A program made the translations under genes and the position numbers. Of a stretch of 64,000 nucleotides of DNA, positions 6,818 to 15,124 are shown piece after piece (position 1 is the first letter of the stretch; every line of letters begins with the position of its first letter). The stretch lies in the NCBI RefSeq assembly GCF_900188385.1, contig NZ_FZOI01000005.1, positions 124,001-188,000 of the forward strand, written 5' to 3'. The notes under the pieces are model-generated. The model had not been told where the DNA came from, did no database searches, and worked only from the letters and a program-made list of their open reading frames with translations. Source of the stretch: Azospirillum sp. RU38E. Its GTDB lineage: Bacteria > Pseudomonadota > Alphaproteobacteria > Azospirillales > Azospirillaceae.

Positions 6818-9429
6818 TTACCCACCACACCCCGCAAACCGCCGCTGATCAGCACGGTGACATCGGCCAGGGCCAGCATCGGGTTGATGCCGCCAGAAAC
6901 CGCCATGTACCGTGCCTCCCACCGGGGCTGGAACTTGGATTTGAAGGCCCGCAGGCCGCTGAAATTATAGAAACGGTCGCCATGGTCATAGACGGCGCGG
7001 CCCACCCGGTGCCAGATGCTGGCGGCATTGCTGTCCGACAGGCCGGCCAGCGGCGCCATACCCAGGTTGAAACGCTGATAGCCCTGTTCCTTGCACAGCA
7101 GAATCAGCCGCAGCAGCAGATATTCCATCGCCCCCGGCGGTGCCGCGCGGGAGAAGCGCATTAGATCAATGCTGATCTCCTCCTTCAGGTCTGTGCTCAT
7201 CAGGTTGGCGAAGGCGACGATGGCGCCGTCACGCCGCAGCACGGCCACCGGCCGCAGCGCCAGGTAATCGGGCTCGAAGGCGCCTAAGGAGAAACGTTTC
7301 TCCCGCACCTCATGCGCCTCCAGCCAATCGTCGGAAACGGCCTGCAGCTCTGCCATGGCTGCCGGTACAGCCTCGGTCGGGATGATGTCGAACACCAGCC
7401 CGTCGCGCTCCCCCCGGTTCAGGGCGTTGCGCTGGTTGGCGCGTTTGGACCCTTTCAGGTCGAACGAGGGCAGGTCAAGGAAGGCATCTTCGCCCAGCTT
7501 GAAGGCGGCCAGCCCGGCATCGGCATAAAGCGCCAGATTTTCTGGTGCCACCTCATAGAACACGGCGCGGCCGCCGGCCGCACGGGCCATTTCCACAAAG
7601 CGCCAGACCAGTTGCGGCCAGGCATCACGCGGGCCGACCGGATCGAACAGGGCGATCCAGGATCGGCCCTGGCAGCCATACATGATGAAGGCCCGGCCAT
7701 CGTCGGAGAACAGCAGGCTCTTGTCGCCCAGCAGGGCCAGCAGGGCACCGGTGCGCGGCTGGGCATCAACGATGGTGCGGGCGCGGGCCAGTTCTTCGGG
7801 CCCGGCAGGGCCGCTGCGTACCCGGCTGTGCCCCAGCAGGGACAGGGCTGCGGCCATGCCGGCCAGCAGCCCCACCCCCAGCATGGCGCGCAGGGAACGC
7901 GGCGCCTCCTCGGAAAACTCAAACTGCCACCAAAGGCCGTGGGCGTATTCCACATCCTTATAGACGAAGAATAGGATGGTCAGCGCCGTCAGCAGCAGCA
8001 CCCCCACCGCCAGCAGCCAGCGGATGGTCAATGTCTGGTGCAGCAGGGAACTGCGCCGGTCGAACCGGCGCCGGCTGAACAGCAGCAGCAGCAGCAGGCT
8101 GGCCAGCAGGCACGCCTCCGTCAGGGCCAGCCCCTTGGCCAGCGACAGCAGGATGGCAACGGGCAGCATCGCCACGGCCGCCCACCAGGCACCATCCAGG
8201 CGATAGACCAGCCCGCGCGCCACAATGAACAGGCCCAGCCCCAGGATGGAGGAGAGAAAATGCGCCCCTTCCAGCAGGGGCAGCGGCAACAGGTCGGACA
8301 GCAGTTCCAGATTACCGTCTGCCGCCGGGGTGACGCCGGAAAAGATCAGCATGGCCGACAGCACCAGCGCCAGCGTGCCCAGCACCGGCGGCGCCATGCG
8401 CCCGCCCACCTTGCCCAGGCGCGATCCTGCCACGGCCAGGGCAGCACGCCGCGTTTCCAGCACACTGACCACCAGCCCGGCCAGCAGCAGCGGCACCACA
8501 TGATAGATGACGCGATAAAGCAGCAGGGCGCCCAGCACCTGTTCGGTATCCACCCGGCTGCCCAGGGCGGCCAGGATCACCGTTTCAAACACGCCCAGCC
8601 CGGCGGGCACATGGCTCAACACGCCCAGCCCCACCGCCACGGCATAGACGGCAATGAAACCGGTCCAGCCGATATCCAGGCCGGGCAGCAGCAGCCACAG
8701 CGCACTGCCGGCGGCGGCGATATCGGCAATGGCGGCGGCCATCTGGCCCAGCATCAGCCGGGGTTTGGGCAGGACCAGCCGGGTCTTGCCCAGCTGCACG
8801 CTGCCCTGATGGCCGGCCAGCCAGATCAACAGGCCCAGCCCGGCCAGGATGGCAATGCCCAGCAGGCGCGGCACGCTGCCGGGCAGGCCCAGGGCGGCGA
8901 TATCGCCCGCGATCAGCAGGCCCAGCCCGGTGGTGGCCGCCAGCCCCAGCCCGAAGGTGGCGGTGACAAAGGCGATGATGCGCGCCACCTCCTCCGGCTC
9001 CAGCCCATGCGGGGTGTAGAAGCGATAGCGGATGGCCCCCGCCGTCAGCGGGCCGAACCCGGCCGTATTGCCCACCGCATAGGCGCAGAAAGAGGCCAGC
9101 ATGATGGTTGGCGACGGCATGGGCCGGCCGATCCAGGCCAGGGCGGCGCGATCATAGAAGGTCAACGCCAGGAAACTGGCCCCCGTCATGCCCAGGGCGG
9201 CGCCGATGGCCCAGAGCGGCGTGGCCCGCAGCGCCTCCATCACCTCATCATAGGAAATCTCATTGGCCAGCCGGGTGGCGGCGAACCATCCCGCCGCAGC
9301 CACCGCCAGCACGGCCAGGGCCGTCAGCGCGGTGCGCAGGTGCGGCCGCCTGCTGGCGGGCTCCGGGCCTAGCTCGTGATCGTCACGCATTCCAACGGGG
9401 TCCAGCTGCCTTTTTCCGGCGGCGATCAT
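6814..9429 (-). CDS. lpiA: Phosphatidylglycerol lysyltransferase, MprF/LpiA family
   Basis: About 871 residues from the ATG at 9429. The N-terminal two thirds are a multi-spanning membrane domain (flippase-type, segments such as ALTALAVLAVAAAGWFAATR and later LLAVGVLLLTALTILFFVY). The C-terminal part (roughly 560-860) is the cytosolic DUF2156 aminoacyl-transferase domain, with phrases such as FSDDGRAFIMYGCQGRSWIA and YQRFNLGMAPLAG. It transfers an amino acid, usually lysine, from charged tRNA to phosphatidylglycerol, lowering surface charge and raising resistance to cationic peptides and acid. The stop overlaps the acvB start. Start choice is weak: ATG at 9390 is also possible, and the frame is open to 9570 but would then overlap the divergent transaminase. 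Confidence 0.9.
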   Translation of the reverse strand: MIAAGKRQLDPVGMRDDHELGPEPASRRPHLRTALTALAVLAVAAAGWFAATRLANEISYDEVMEALRATPLWAIGAALGMTGASFLALTFYDRAALAWIGRPMPSPTIMLASFCAYAVGNTAGFGPLTAGAIRYRFYTPHGLEPEEVARIIAFVTATFGLGLAATTGLGLLIAGDIAALGLPGSVPRLLGIAILAGLGLLIWLAGHQGSVQLGKTRLVLPKPRLMLGQMAAAIADIAAAGSALWLLLPGLDIGWTGFIAVYAVAVGLGVLSHVPAGLGVFETVILAALGSRVDTEQVLGALLLYRVIYHVVPLLLAGLVVSVLETRRAALAVAGSRLGKVGGRMAPPVLGTLALVLSAMLIFSGVTPAADGNLELLSDLLPLPLLEGAHFLSSILGLGLFIVARGLVYRLDGAWWAAVAMLPVAILLSLAKGLALTEACLLASLLLLLLFSRRRFDRRSSLLHQTLTIRWLLAVGVLLLTALTILFFVYKDVEYAHGLWWQFEFSEEAPRSLRAMLGVGLLAGMAAALSLLGHSRVRSGPAGPEELARARTIVDAQPRTGALLALLGDKSLLFSDDGRAFIMYGCQGRSWIALFDPVGPRDAWPQLVWRFVEMARAAGGRAVFYEVAPENLALYADAGLAAFKLGEDAFLDLPSFDLKGSKRANQRNALNRGERDGLVFDIIPTEAVPAAMAELQAVSDDWLEAHEVREKRFSLGAFEPDYLALRPVAVLRRDGAIVAFANLMSTDLKEEISIDLMRFSRAAPPGAMEYLLLRLILLCKEQGYQRFNLGMAPLAGLSDSNAASIWHRVGRAVYDHGDRFYNFSGLRAFKSKFQPRWEARYMAVSGGINPMLALADVTVLISGGLRGVVGK

Positions 9430-9588
9430 GCCGCAACCTTTGTCATAGAGCCACGGGCCCGCAAAGCATAGGGGGCGCAACAGTTTGGCACGGGCTGACA
9501 TCGAAATTTCGCTTGAAACCAACCTTGCGGAGCCGGGGGCGGACGCGCCATGCTGGCGGCGCGTTTCCATCCTTGCCGGAGATCAAGA

Positions 9589-10914
9589 GTGCCAGACCAG
9601 CAGACGCGCCCCAATAATCTGGATGCCTTCTGGATGCCGTTCACGGCCAACCGGCAATTCAAGCAGGCGCCGCGCCTGCTGGTTTCCGCCAGCGGCATGT
9701 ATTACCGCAGCGAGGATGGACGGCAGATTCTGGACGGCACTGCCGGTCTCTGGTGTGTCAATGCCGGCCATTGCCGGGCGGAAATCACCGCCGCCATCCA
9801 GAAACAGGCGGCGGAAATGGATTTCGCCCCCACCTTCCAGATGGGCCATCCGGTGGCGTTTGAGTTCGCTTCCCAGCTGGTGCAGCTGCTGCCGCCGGGG
9901 CTGGATCATGTGTTCTTCACCAATTCCGGCTCCGAATCGGTGGATACGGCGCTGAAAGTGGCGCTGGCCTATCACCGGTCACGCGGGGAGGGCCAACGAA
10001 CCCGGTTCATCGGGCGGGAACGCGGCTATCACGGGGTTGGTTTCGGTGGCATCTCCGTCGGCGGCATCGTTACCAACCGCAAGGCGTTTGGCGCACAATT
10101 GCCGGGGGTGGACCATCTGCCCCACACCTATGACCGTGCCCATCAGGCCTTCAGCCGGGGCCAGCCGGAATGGGGCGCCCATCTGGCCGATGAGCTGGAG
10201 CGCATTGTCGCCCTGCATGATGCCAGCACCATCGCCGCCGTGATTGTGGAGCCGGTGGCCTGCTCCACCGGCGTGCTGGTGCCGCCCCAGGGCTATCTGG
10301 AAAAGCTGCGCGCCATCTGTGACAAGCACGGGTTGCTGCTGATTTTTGATGAGGTCATCACCGGTTTCGGCCGGCTGGGCGCGCCCTTTGCCACCGATTA
10401 TTTCGGCGTGATGCCAGATATCATCACCGCGGCCAAGGGCTTGACCAATGCCACCGTGCCGATGGGGGCCGTCTTCTTCCAGAAGAAGATCTATGATGCC
10501 TTCATGACCGGGCCGGAAAATGTCATTGAGCTGTTCCATGGCTACACCTATTCCGGTCACCCGCTGGCCGCCGCCGCCGGTCTGGCGACGCTGGACCTCT
10601 ATCGCAATGAAGGGCTGTTGACCCGGGCGGCGGAACTGGCCGGTTACTGGGAAGTGGCGATGCATTCGCTGCGCGATGCGGCCCATGTGGTGGATATCCG
10701 CAATCTGGGCCTGATCGGCGCCATTGAGCTGGAGCCGATTGCCGGCCAGCCGACCAGACGGGCCTTCAGCGCCTTCCTGAAATGTTTTGAAAAGGGCCTG
10801 CTGATCCGCACCACCGGCGACACCATCGCCCTGTCGCCGCCGCTGATCGTGGAGAAGGGGCAGATAGACCAGATCGTCGACACGATCCGCACGGTATTGA
10901 CAGAGGTGGAATGA
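9589..10914 (+). CDS. Omega-amino acid (beta-alanine)--pyruvate aminotransferase
   Basis: 441 residues from a GTG at 9589 that has GGAGA six bases upstream; an ATG at 9550 in the same frame would add 13 residues that do not look like the family. Class-III aminotransferase with NSGSESVDTALK (112-123), LIFDEVITGFGR (D254) and AAKGLTNATVPMGAV with the PLP lysine K283. The opening LDAFWMPFTANRQFK and the GTAGLWCVNAGH section are typical of beta-alanine:pyruvate/omega-amino acid transaminases. It moves an amino group from beta-alanine or another omega-amine to pyruvate. It stands alone, divergent from lpiA, and is followed by a strong hairpin. Related enzymes also act on taurine or diamines, so the exact substrate is open. 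Confidence 0.88.
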   Translation: MPDQQTRPNNLDAFWMPFTANRQFKQAPRLLVSASGMYYRSEDGRQILDGTAGLWCVNAGHCRAEITAAIQKQAAEMDFAPTFQMGHPVAFEFASQLVQLLPPGLDHVFFTNSGSESVDTALKVALAYHRSRGEGQRTRFIGRERGYHGVGFGGISVGGIVTNRKAFGAQLPGVDHLPHTYDRAHQAFSRGQPEWGAHLADELERIVALHDASTIAAVIVEPVACSTGVLVPPQGYLEKLRAICDKHGLLLIFDEVITGFGRLGAPFATDYFGVMPDIITAAKGLTNATVPMGAVFFQKKIYDAFMTGPENVIELFHGYTYSGHPLAAAAGLATLDLYRNEGLLTRAAELAGYWEVAMHSLRDAAHVVDIRNLGLIGAIELEPIAGQPTRRAFSAFLKCFEKGLLIRTTGDTIALSPPLIVEKGQIDQIVDTIRTVLTEVE

Positions 10915-10922
10915 GGTAAAGC

Positions 10923-10946
10923 GGCGGAACCGGTCACGGTTCCGCC
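10923..10946 (+). terminator. Hairpin after the transaminase
   Basis: GGCGGAACCG (10923-10932) and CGGTTCCGCC (10937-10946) form a perfect 10-bp stem with a four-base loop eight bases after the stop, followed by a T-rich TGCTATTCTTG. It has the shape of a factor-independent terminator. Confidence 0.7.
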
Positions 10947-10970
10947 TGCTATTCTTGCTAGCGCCAGTCT

Positions 10971-11071
10971 AGAGCCGGGTGCGTTTAAACGGAAACACAC
11001 CCGGCTCTAAGTCCTTGTTCAGCGAGCGGATTCACGCTCCAAAGCGATTCCGCTTTTCCGCGATCCGCTCT
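10971..11071. repeat. Imperfect palindromes between convergent transaminase and kynureninase
   Basis: AGAGCCGGGTG (10971-10981) pairs with CACCCGGCTCT (10998-11008). It is followed by a second imperfect palindrome that begins GAGCGGATTCACGCTCC and ends CGATCCGCTC, a sequence type that I recall as a scattered intergenic repeat in alphaproteobacteria. No gene is seen here. Confidence 0.5.
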
Positions 11072-11117
11072 AGTAATCTTCTCTGCTGCTCCAAACCCTT
11101 AATTTACCGGCCCCAGC

Positions 11118-12353
11118 TCACGTCACCGCGTCCACCTGCTGGAACCGCGCTTCCCGCCAGCGCCCGCTTGCCATGATGTCCGCCAGCACGGCCACCGCGT
11201 CCCATACATCCACATAGCGCAGATAGAGCGGGGAGAAGCCGAAGCGCAGCGTGTCCGGCGCCCGGAAATCACCAATCACCCCCGCCTCAATCAGCGCCTT
11301 CATGATCGGATAGCCCTGCGGATGCGACAGCGCGACATGGCCGCCGCGTTCGGTCGCCAACCGCGGGCTTTCCAGGCTGAAACCGTGCCCGGTCACGCGT
11401 ATTTCCAACAGTTCAATGAACATATCCCCCATCGCGCTGGATTTGGCGCGGGCCTGGGCCGCATCCGCCCTGCAGGCCAGATCGATCCCGGCCTCTGCCC
11501 CGGCCAGCGACAGGATGGGCTGGGTGCCGGTCAGCATCCGGGCGATGCCCTCGGCCGGTTGGAAGTCCCGGTCAAAGGCAAAGGGGGCCGCATGGCTCCA
11601 CCAGCCCGACAAAGGCTGGCGCATGGACGCCTGGTGGCGGCGGGCGGCGAAGATGAAGGCGGGGCTGCCCGGCCCGCCATTGAGATATTTATAGCTGCAG
11701 CCGACGGCGAAATCCGCCCCGGCCCCATTGAGATCGACCGGCACCGCCCCGGCGCTGTGGCACAAATCCCAGACCGTCAGGGCACCTGCCGCATGGGCGG
11801 CCGCCGTGATCCCGGCCATATCCAGCAGATGCGCGGTCTTGTAATGCGCATGGGTCAGCGCCACCACGGCCACATCCGGGCCGATGGCATCCAGAATGCC
11901 GTCCTTCTCGACAAAGCGAATCTCGTGGCCGCGATCCAGAAACCGCGCCAGACCCTGGACGATGTAATTATTGGTGGGGAAATTGCTCCCCTCCATCACG
12001 ATCACCCGGCGGTCGGGCCGCAGGTCCAATGCTGCGGCCACGGCCTTGAACAGATTCAGGCCGGTGGCATCGGTCACCACCATTTCCCCGGTCTCTGCCC
12101 CCAGCAGCCCGGCCAGCCTGTCGCCCAGCCGGCGCGGGGCGCTGTACCAGCCGGCGCTGTTCCAGCTGCGGATCAGCCCCTCGCCCCATTCCCTGGCCGC
12201 CACCTCGGCCACCCGCGCCGCCGCGCGGGCGGGCAGTGGGCCCAGCGAATTGCCGTTGAGATAGATGATCCCTTCCGGCAGGGCGAATTCCGCCCGGAAA
12301 GCGGCCAGCGGATCGGCCTGATCCAGCGCCGCCGCCTGTTCACGATTCATCAT
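11118..12353 (-). CDS. kynU: Kynureninase
   Basis: 411 residues. PLP-dependent hydrolase that cleaves kynurenine to anthranilate and alanine (and 3-hydroxykynurenine to 3-hydroxyanthranilate) in tryptophan degradation. Diagnostic phrases are IYLNGNSLGPLP near residue 30, SNFPTNNYIVQG at 123-134, VWDLCHSAGAVPVDL (D196 binds the pyridine nitrogen) and CSYKYLNGGPGSPAF with the PLP lysine K222. Length agrees with the family. No kynurenine formamidase or tryptophan dioxygenase is next to it. It is divergent from an FAH-family hydrolase, which might act in a linked aromatic pathway, but that is inference only. Confidence 0.94.
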   Translation of the reverse strand: MMNREQAAALDQADPLAAFRAEFALPEGIIYLNGNSLGPLPARAAARVAEVAAREWGEGLIRSWNSAGWYSAPRRLGDRLAGLLGAETGEMVVTDATGLNLFKAVAAALDLRPDRRVIVMEGSNFPTNNYIVQGLARFLDRGHEIRFVEKDGILDAIGPDVAVVALTHAHYKTAHLLDMAGITAAAHAAGALTVWDLCHSAGAVPVDLNGAGADFAVGCSYKYLNGGPGSPAFIFAARRHQASMRQPLSGWWSHAAPFAFDRDFQPAEGIARMLTGTQPILSLAGAEAGIDLACRADAAQARAKSSAMGDMFIELLEIRVTGHGFSLESPRLATERGGHVALSHPQGYPIMKALIEAGVIGDFRAPDTLRFGFSPLYLRYVDVWDAVAVLADIMASGRWREARFQQVDAVT

Positions 12354-12482
12354 CGGGTTTATCCCTGTTCTGTCCGTCCCCCTGGCACATCATGATGGCG
12401 GGGCCGCGTCAAGCGGCTTGGTTCCCGCCCCGGCCTTGTGTTTATCTGCGCCCATCCTTCCCCCCAGACCGGGACCGCCCTG

Positions 12483-13148
12483 ATGAGCCATTTTGCCTTT
12501 GATCCGCCGCCGATTGCCGCCCTGCCGGTGCTGGGTAGTGACAGCCTGTTTCCTGTCGGCCGCATCTTCTGTGTCGGGCGGAATTACGATTCCCATGCGC
12601 GCGAAATGGGGCAGGCCAACCGGGAGCCGCCGTTCTTTTTTACCAAGCAGCCCAATGCCCTGGTGGCGGGCGGCGGTGCCGTTCCCTATCCGCCGCTAAC
12701 CGCCGACCTGCATCACGAGGTGGAACTGGTGGTGGCCATCGGTCCCGGCGGTTCCATTTTCGGCTATGGCGTGGGGGTGGATTTCACCCGGCGCGACCTG
12801 CAGGCGGAAATGAAAAAGGGCGGCAAGCCCTGGGACATGACCAAAAGCTTTGATGCCGCCGCTCCGGTTTCCGCCCTGCGCCCGGCAGCAGAGGTGCCGC
12901 AGGTGGCAACCGGCCGCATCCATCTGACGGTCAACGGCCTGCCCCGGCAGGAAGGCGACCTGTCGGAAATGATCTGGACCGTCCCGGAAATCATCGCCGA
13001 GCTGGCGCGTTACCAGCCACTGGCCGCTGGCGACCTGATCTTCACCGGCACCCCCGCCGGGGTGGGGGCCGTGCTGCCGGGTGACCGGCTGGAAGGTCAT
13101 GTGGAGGGGGTTGGCTCCCTGGTGGTGGAAATCACCGTCGCCGGCTGA
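12483..13148 (+). CDS. Fumarylacetoacetate hydrolase-family protein
   Basis: 221 residues, a single FAH C-terminal-type domain. The phrases RIFCVGRNYDSHAREMG, FFFTKQPNALV, HHEVELVVAIG (the E-x-E metal ligands) and LIFTGTPAGVGAV are the signature of short FAH proteins, which hydrolyse or decarboxylate acylpyruvates, maleylpyruvate or fumarylpyruvate with Mg/Mn. The ATG at 12483 begins the conserved part. The substrate cannot be decided from sequence. The gene is divergent from kynureninase, so an aromatic-catabolism role is possible; oxaloacetate or acylpyruvate housekeeping activity is equally likely. Confidence 0.87.
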   Translation: MSHFAFDPPPIAALPVLGSDSLFPVGRIFCVGRNYDSHAREMGQANREPPFFFTKQPNALVAGGGAVPYPPLTADLHHEVELVVAIGPGGSIFGYGVGVDFTRRDLQAEMKKGGKPWDMTKSFDAAAPVSALRPAAEVPQVATGRIHLTVNGLPRQEGDLSEMIWTVPEIIAELARYQPLAAGDLIFTGTPAGVGAVLPGDRLEGHVEGVGSLVVEITVAG

Positions 13149-13240
13149 CCCTCCGCCATTATTGACCGGATTGTATGGGGGCCTTGGGGTGGATGGTCGC
13201 AGTTCATGCGCCACCCCTGGCCCAGCCGCCCGAAACTGTT

Positions 13241-13275
13241 AGAAGAATGTCTGGCAGAAATGCCTACATTCTTCT
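13241..13275. promoter_or_regulatory. Long interrupted stem-loop upstream of the DUF983 gene
   Basis: AGAAGAATGT (13241-13250) and ACATTCTTCT (13266-13275) are perfect complements, with an inner GGCA/TGCC pair closing a GAAA loop. It lies 30 bases before the DUF983 start and about 90 after the FAH gene. There is no T-run, so an operator or a leader-RNA structure is more likely than a terminator. Confidence 0.5.
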
Positions 13276-13304
13276 GACAGAATATCCATACAGTGAGGTC
13301 GATC

Positions 13305-13694
13305 ATGGAACCGCGCCGCCTGTCCGATTTTGCCGGCACCCCGATGGGGCTGGGGGTGCGCGGCCTGTGCCCGGCCTGCGGCAAGGGGCATATTTTCAAA
13401 GGCTATCTGTCGCTGGCCAAGCAATGCGAGGTCTGCGGGCTGGATTACAGTTTTGCCGACCCGGCCGATGGCCCGGCCTTTTTCACCATGTCCATCGTCA
13501 GTTTCCCGCTGGTCGGTTTTGCCGTCTGGCTGGAACTGGCTTTCCAGGCGCCCTATTGGGTGCATCTGGTGACGACATTGCCCTTGGCTGTGCTCTCCTG
13601 CCTAGCCCTGTTGCGGCCGCTGAAGGGCTGGCTGGTCTGTTCGCAATATATGAACAAGGCCGAACAGGCCCGGTTGGACGCGGAAGAGGATTGA
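13305..13694 (+). CDS. DUF983 membrane protein with two CxxC pairs
   Basis: 129 residues. An N-terminal zinc-ribbon-like part has CPACGKG near residue 22 and CEVCGLDY near 42; two hydrophobic helices follow (VSFPLVGFAVWLELAF and LVTTLPLAVLSCLALL). This layout is the DUF983 family, found widely in alphaproteobacteria and often near cytochrome oxidase assembly genes, with no settled function. The ATG at 13305 is preceded by GTGAGG; a GTG at 13293 is also in frame. The next gene starts one base after the stop, so the two are co-transcribed. Confidence 0.85.
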   Translation: MEPRRLSDFAGTPMGLGVRGLCPACGKGHIFKGYLSLAKQCEVCGLDYSFADPADGPAFFTMSIVSFPLVGFAVWLELAFQAPYWVHLVTTLPLAVLSCLALLRPLKGWLVCSQYMNKAEQARLDAEED

Positions 13695-13695
13695 G

Positions 13696-15120
13696 ATGCA
13701 TCTTCCTTCCGCACCCCAGACAATCCAGACAATGTCCCCGGCCGCGGGCTGGAACCCGCATGGCCGCATCGGGGCCGGCCCGCTTTACCGCGCCATCGCC
13801 GATGTGATTGCCAGCGACATTGCCAATGGCCAGTTGCGGCCGGGCGACCGGCTGCCCACCCATCGGGCCCTGGCGGCGGCCCTGGGCATCGACCTGACCA
13901 CCGTGACCCGCGCCTATGGGGAGGCGCGGGCGCGCGGGCTGGTGGATACGGCGGTGGGGCGCGGCACCTTTGTGCGTGACCGGGTGGTGATTCCGCCGGC
14001 CGTGCGGGCGGTGGAGCTGGACCTGTCGATGAATATTCCGCCGCGTCCGCAAGGGCTGGACCTGCAGGCAGCCCTTGCCCATACCATGGCGGCGGTGACG
14101 CGGCGGGCCGATCTGTTGCGCCTGCTCTCCTATCAACCGGCGGGCGGGGCTTTGGCCGACCGGGCGGCGGGGGCGGCATGGCTGGCCCCGGTTTTGCCGG
14201 ATCTGCCGGCGGAACGGGTGCTGATCACCGGCGGGGCGCAGGCGGCCCTGGCCGCCCTGCTCAGCGCCCTGGTGCGACCGGGGCGGGTGGTGCTGTCCGG
14301 CTGTCACACCTATCCGGGCTTCCGGGCTGCCGCCGCTGCGCTGGGGCTGGCGATGCGCGGCGTGGCGATGGATGCTGACGGGCTGTGCCCCGATGCGCTG
14401 GCGGCCGCCTGTGCGGCGGGCGATGTGGATGCGCTTTACCTGACGCCCACCCTGCATAACCCCACCACGGCCACCCTGCCGCTGGAACGGCGCCAGGCCA
14501 TTGTGGCGATTGCCCGCCATCACGGCTTCTGCATTATCGAAGATGATGCTTATGGGCTGTTACCGGTCACGCCATTGCCGCCCTTGGCTGCCTTGGGGTC
14601 GGATCTGGTGTGGCATGTGGCGACCCTGGCCAAGGTGCTGACGCCGGGTTTGCGGCTGGCCTATGTGGTGGCGCCGGATGTGGCGCGGGCTGCCCAGGGC
14701 CGGGCCGCGTTGCGGGCCGTTGCCCAGATGCCCCCGCCGCTGTCGGTGGCCACCGCCTCCGCCTGGATCGCCGATGGCACGGCGGCGGCCATTCTGCAGG
14801 GCGTGCGCGCCGAGGCGCAGGCCCGCCAACAACTGGCCGCCCGCCTGTTGCCCCCCGCCCTGGTTTCCGCGCGTGCGGAAGGCCATCACCTCTGGCTGAC
14901 CCTGCCAGCCGGCTGGACGGAGGCGGATTTCGTCGCGGCTGCCCGCCGGGCCGGTGCCGCTCTGGTGCCCGGCAGCGCCTTTGCCGTGGGGGAGGCTGCC
15001 GGGCAGCATGTGCGGGTGGCGCTGGGCGCGGCCCCTGATCATACGGGGTTGGCGCTGGCCCTGGAGAATATTGCCGACCTGCTAGCCGACGGCCCGCCGC
15101 TGTCCCCGGAAATCGTGTGA
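13696..15120 (+). CDS. MocR/PdxR-type GntR regulator with aminotransferase domain
   Basis: 474 residues. Residues 28-95 form a GntR winged helix (phrases GPLYRAIADVI and LRPGDRLPTHRALAAALGI). The rest is a class-I aminotransferase-like domain with IIEDDAYG (near 283) and the PLP lysine in ATLAKVLTPGLRLAYV (K313). MocR proteins use PLP or a PLP-amino acid adduct as effector and control vitamin B6, GABA, taurine or transporter genes. It follows the DUF983 gene by one base and converges on a CynX-like transporter four bases away. Its target is not evident; controlling the transporter is a reasonable guess. Confidence 0.9.
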   Translation: MHLPSAPQTIQTMSPAAGWNPHGRIGAGPLYRAIADVIASDIANGQLRPGDRLPTHRALAAALGIDLTTVTRAYGEARARGLVDTAVGRGTFVRDRVVIPPAVRAVELDLSMNIPPRPQGLDLQAALAHTMAAVTRRADLLRLLSYQPAGGALADRAAGAAWLAPVLPDLPAERVLITGGAQAALAALLSALVRPGRVVLSGCHTYPGFRAAAAALGLAMRGVAMDADGLCPDALAAACAAGDVDALYLTPTLHNPTTATLPLERRQAIVAIARHHGFCIIEDDAYGLLPVTPLPPLAALGSDLVWHVATLAKVLTPGLRLAYVVAPDVARAAQGRAALRAVAQMPPPLSVATASAWIADGTAAAILQGVRAEAQARQQLAARLLPPALVSARAEGHHLWLTLPAGWTEADFVAAARRAGAALVPGSAFAVGEAAGQHVRVALGAAPDHTGLALALENIADLLADGPPLSPEIV

Positions 15121-15124
15121 CCGG

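Noticed and set aside
8038-9372. 444-residue Gln-rich frame opposite lpiA
   Set aside because: Biased composition from reading GC-rich membrane-protein codons backwards; no start signal or domain.
9430-9570. Longer N-terminus of LpiA
   Set aside because: It would overlap the start of the divergent transaminase, and the residues are not membrane- or family-like.
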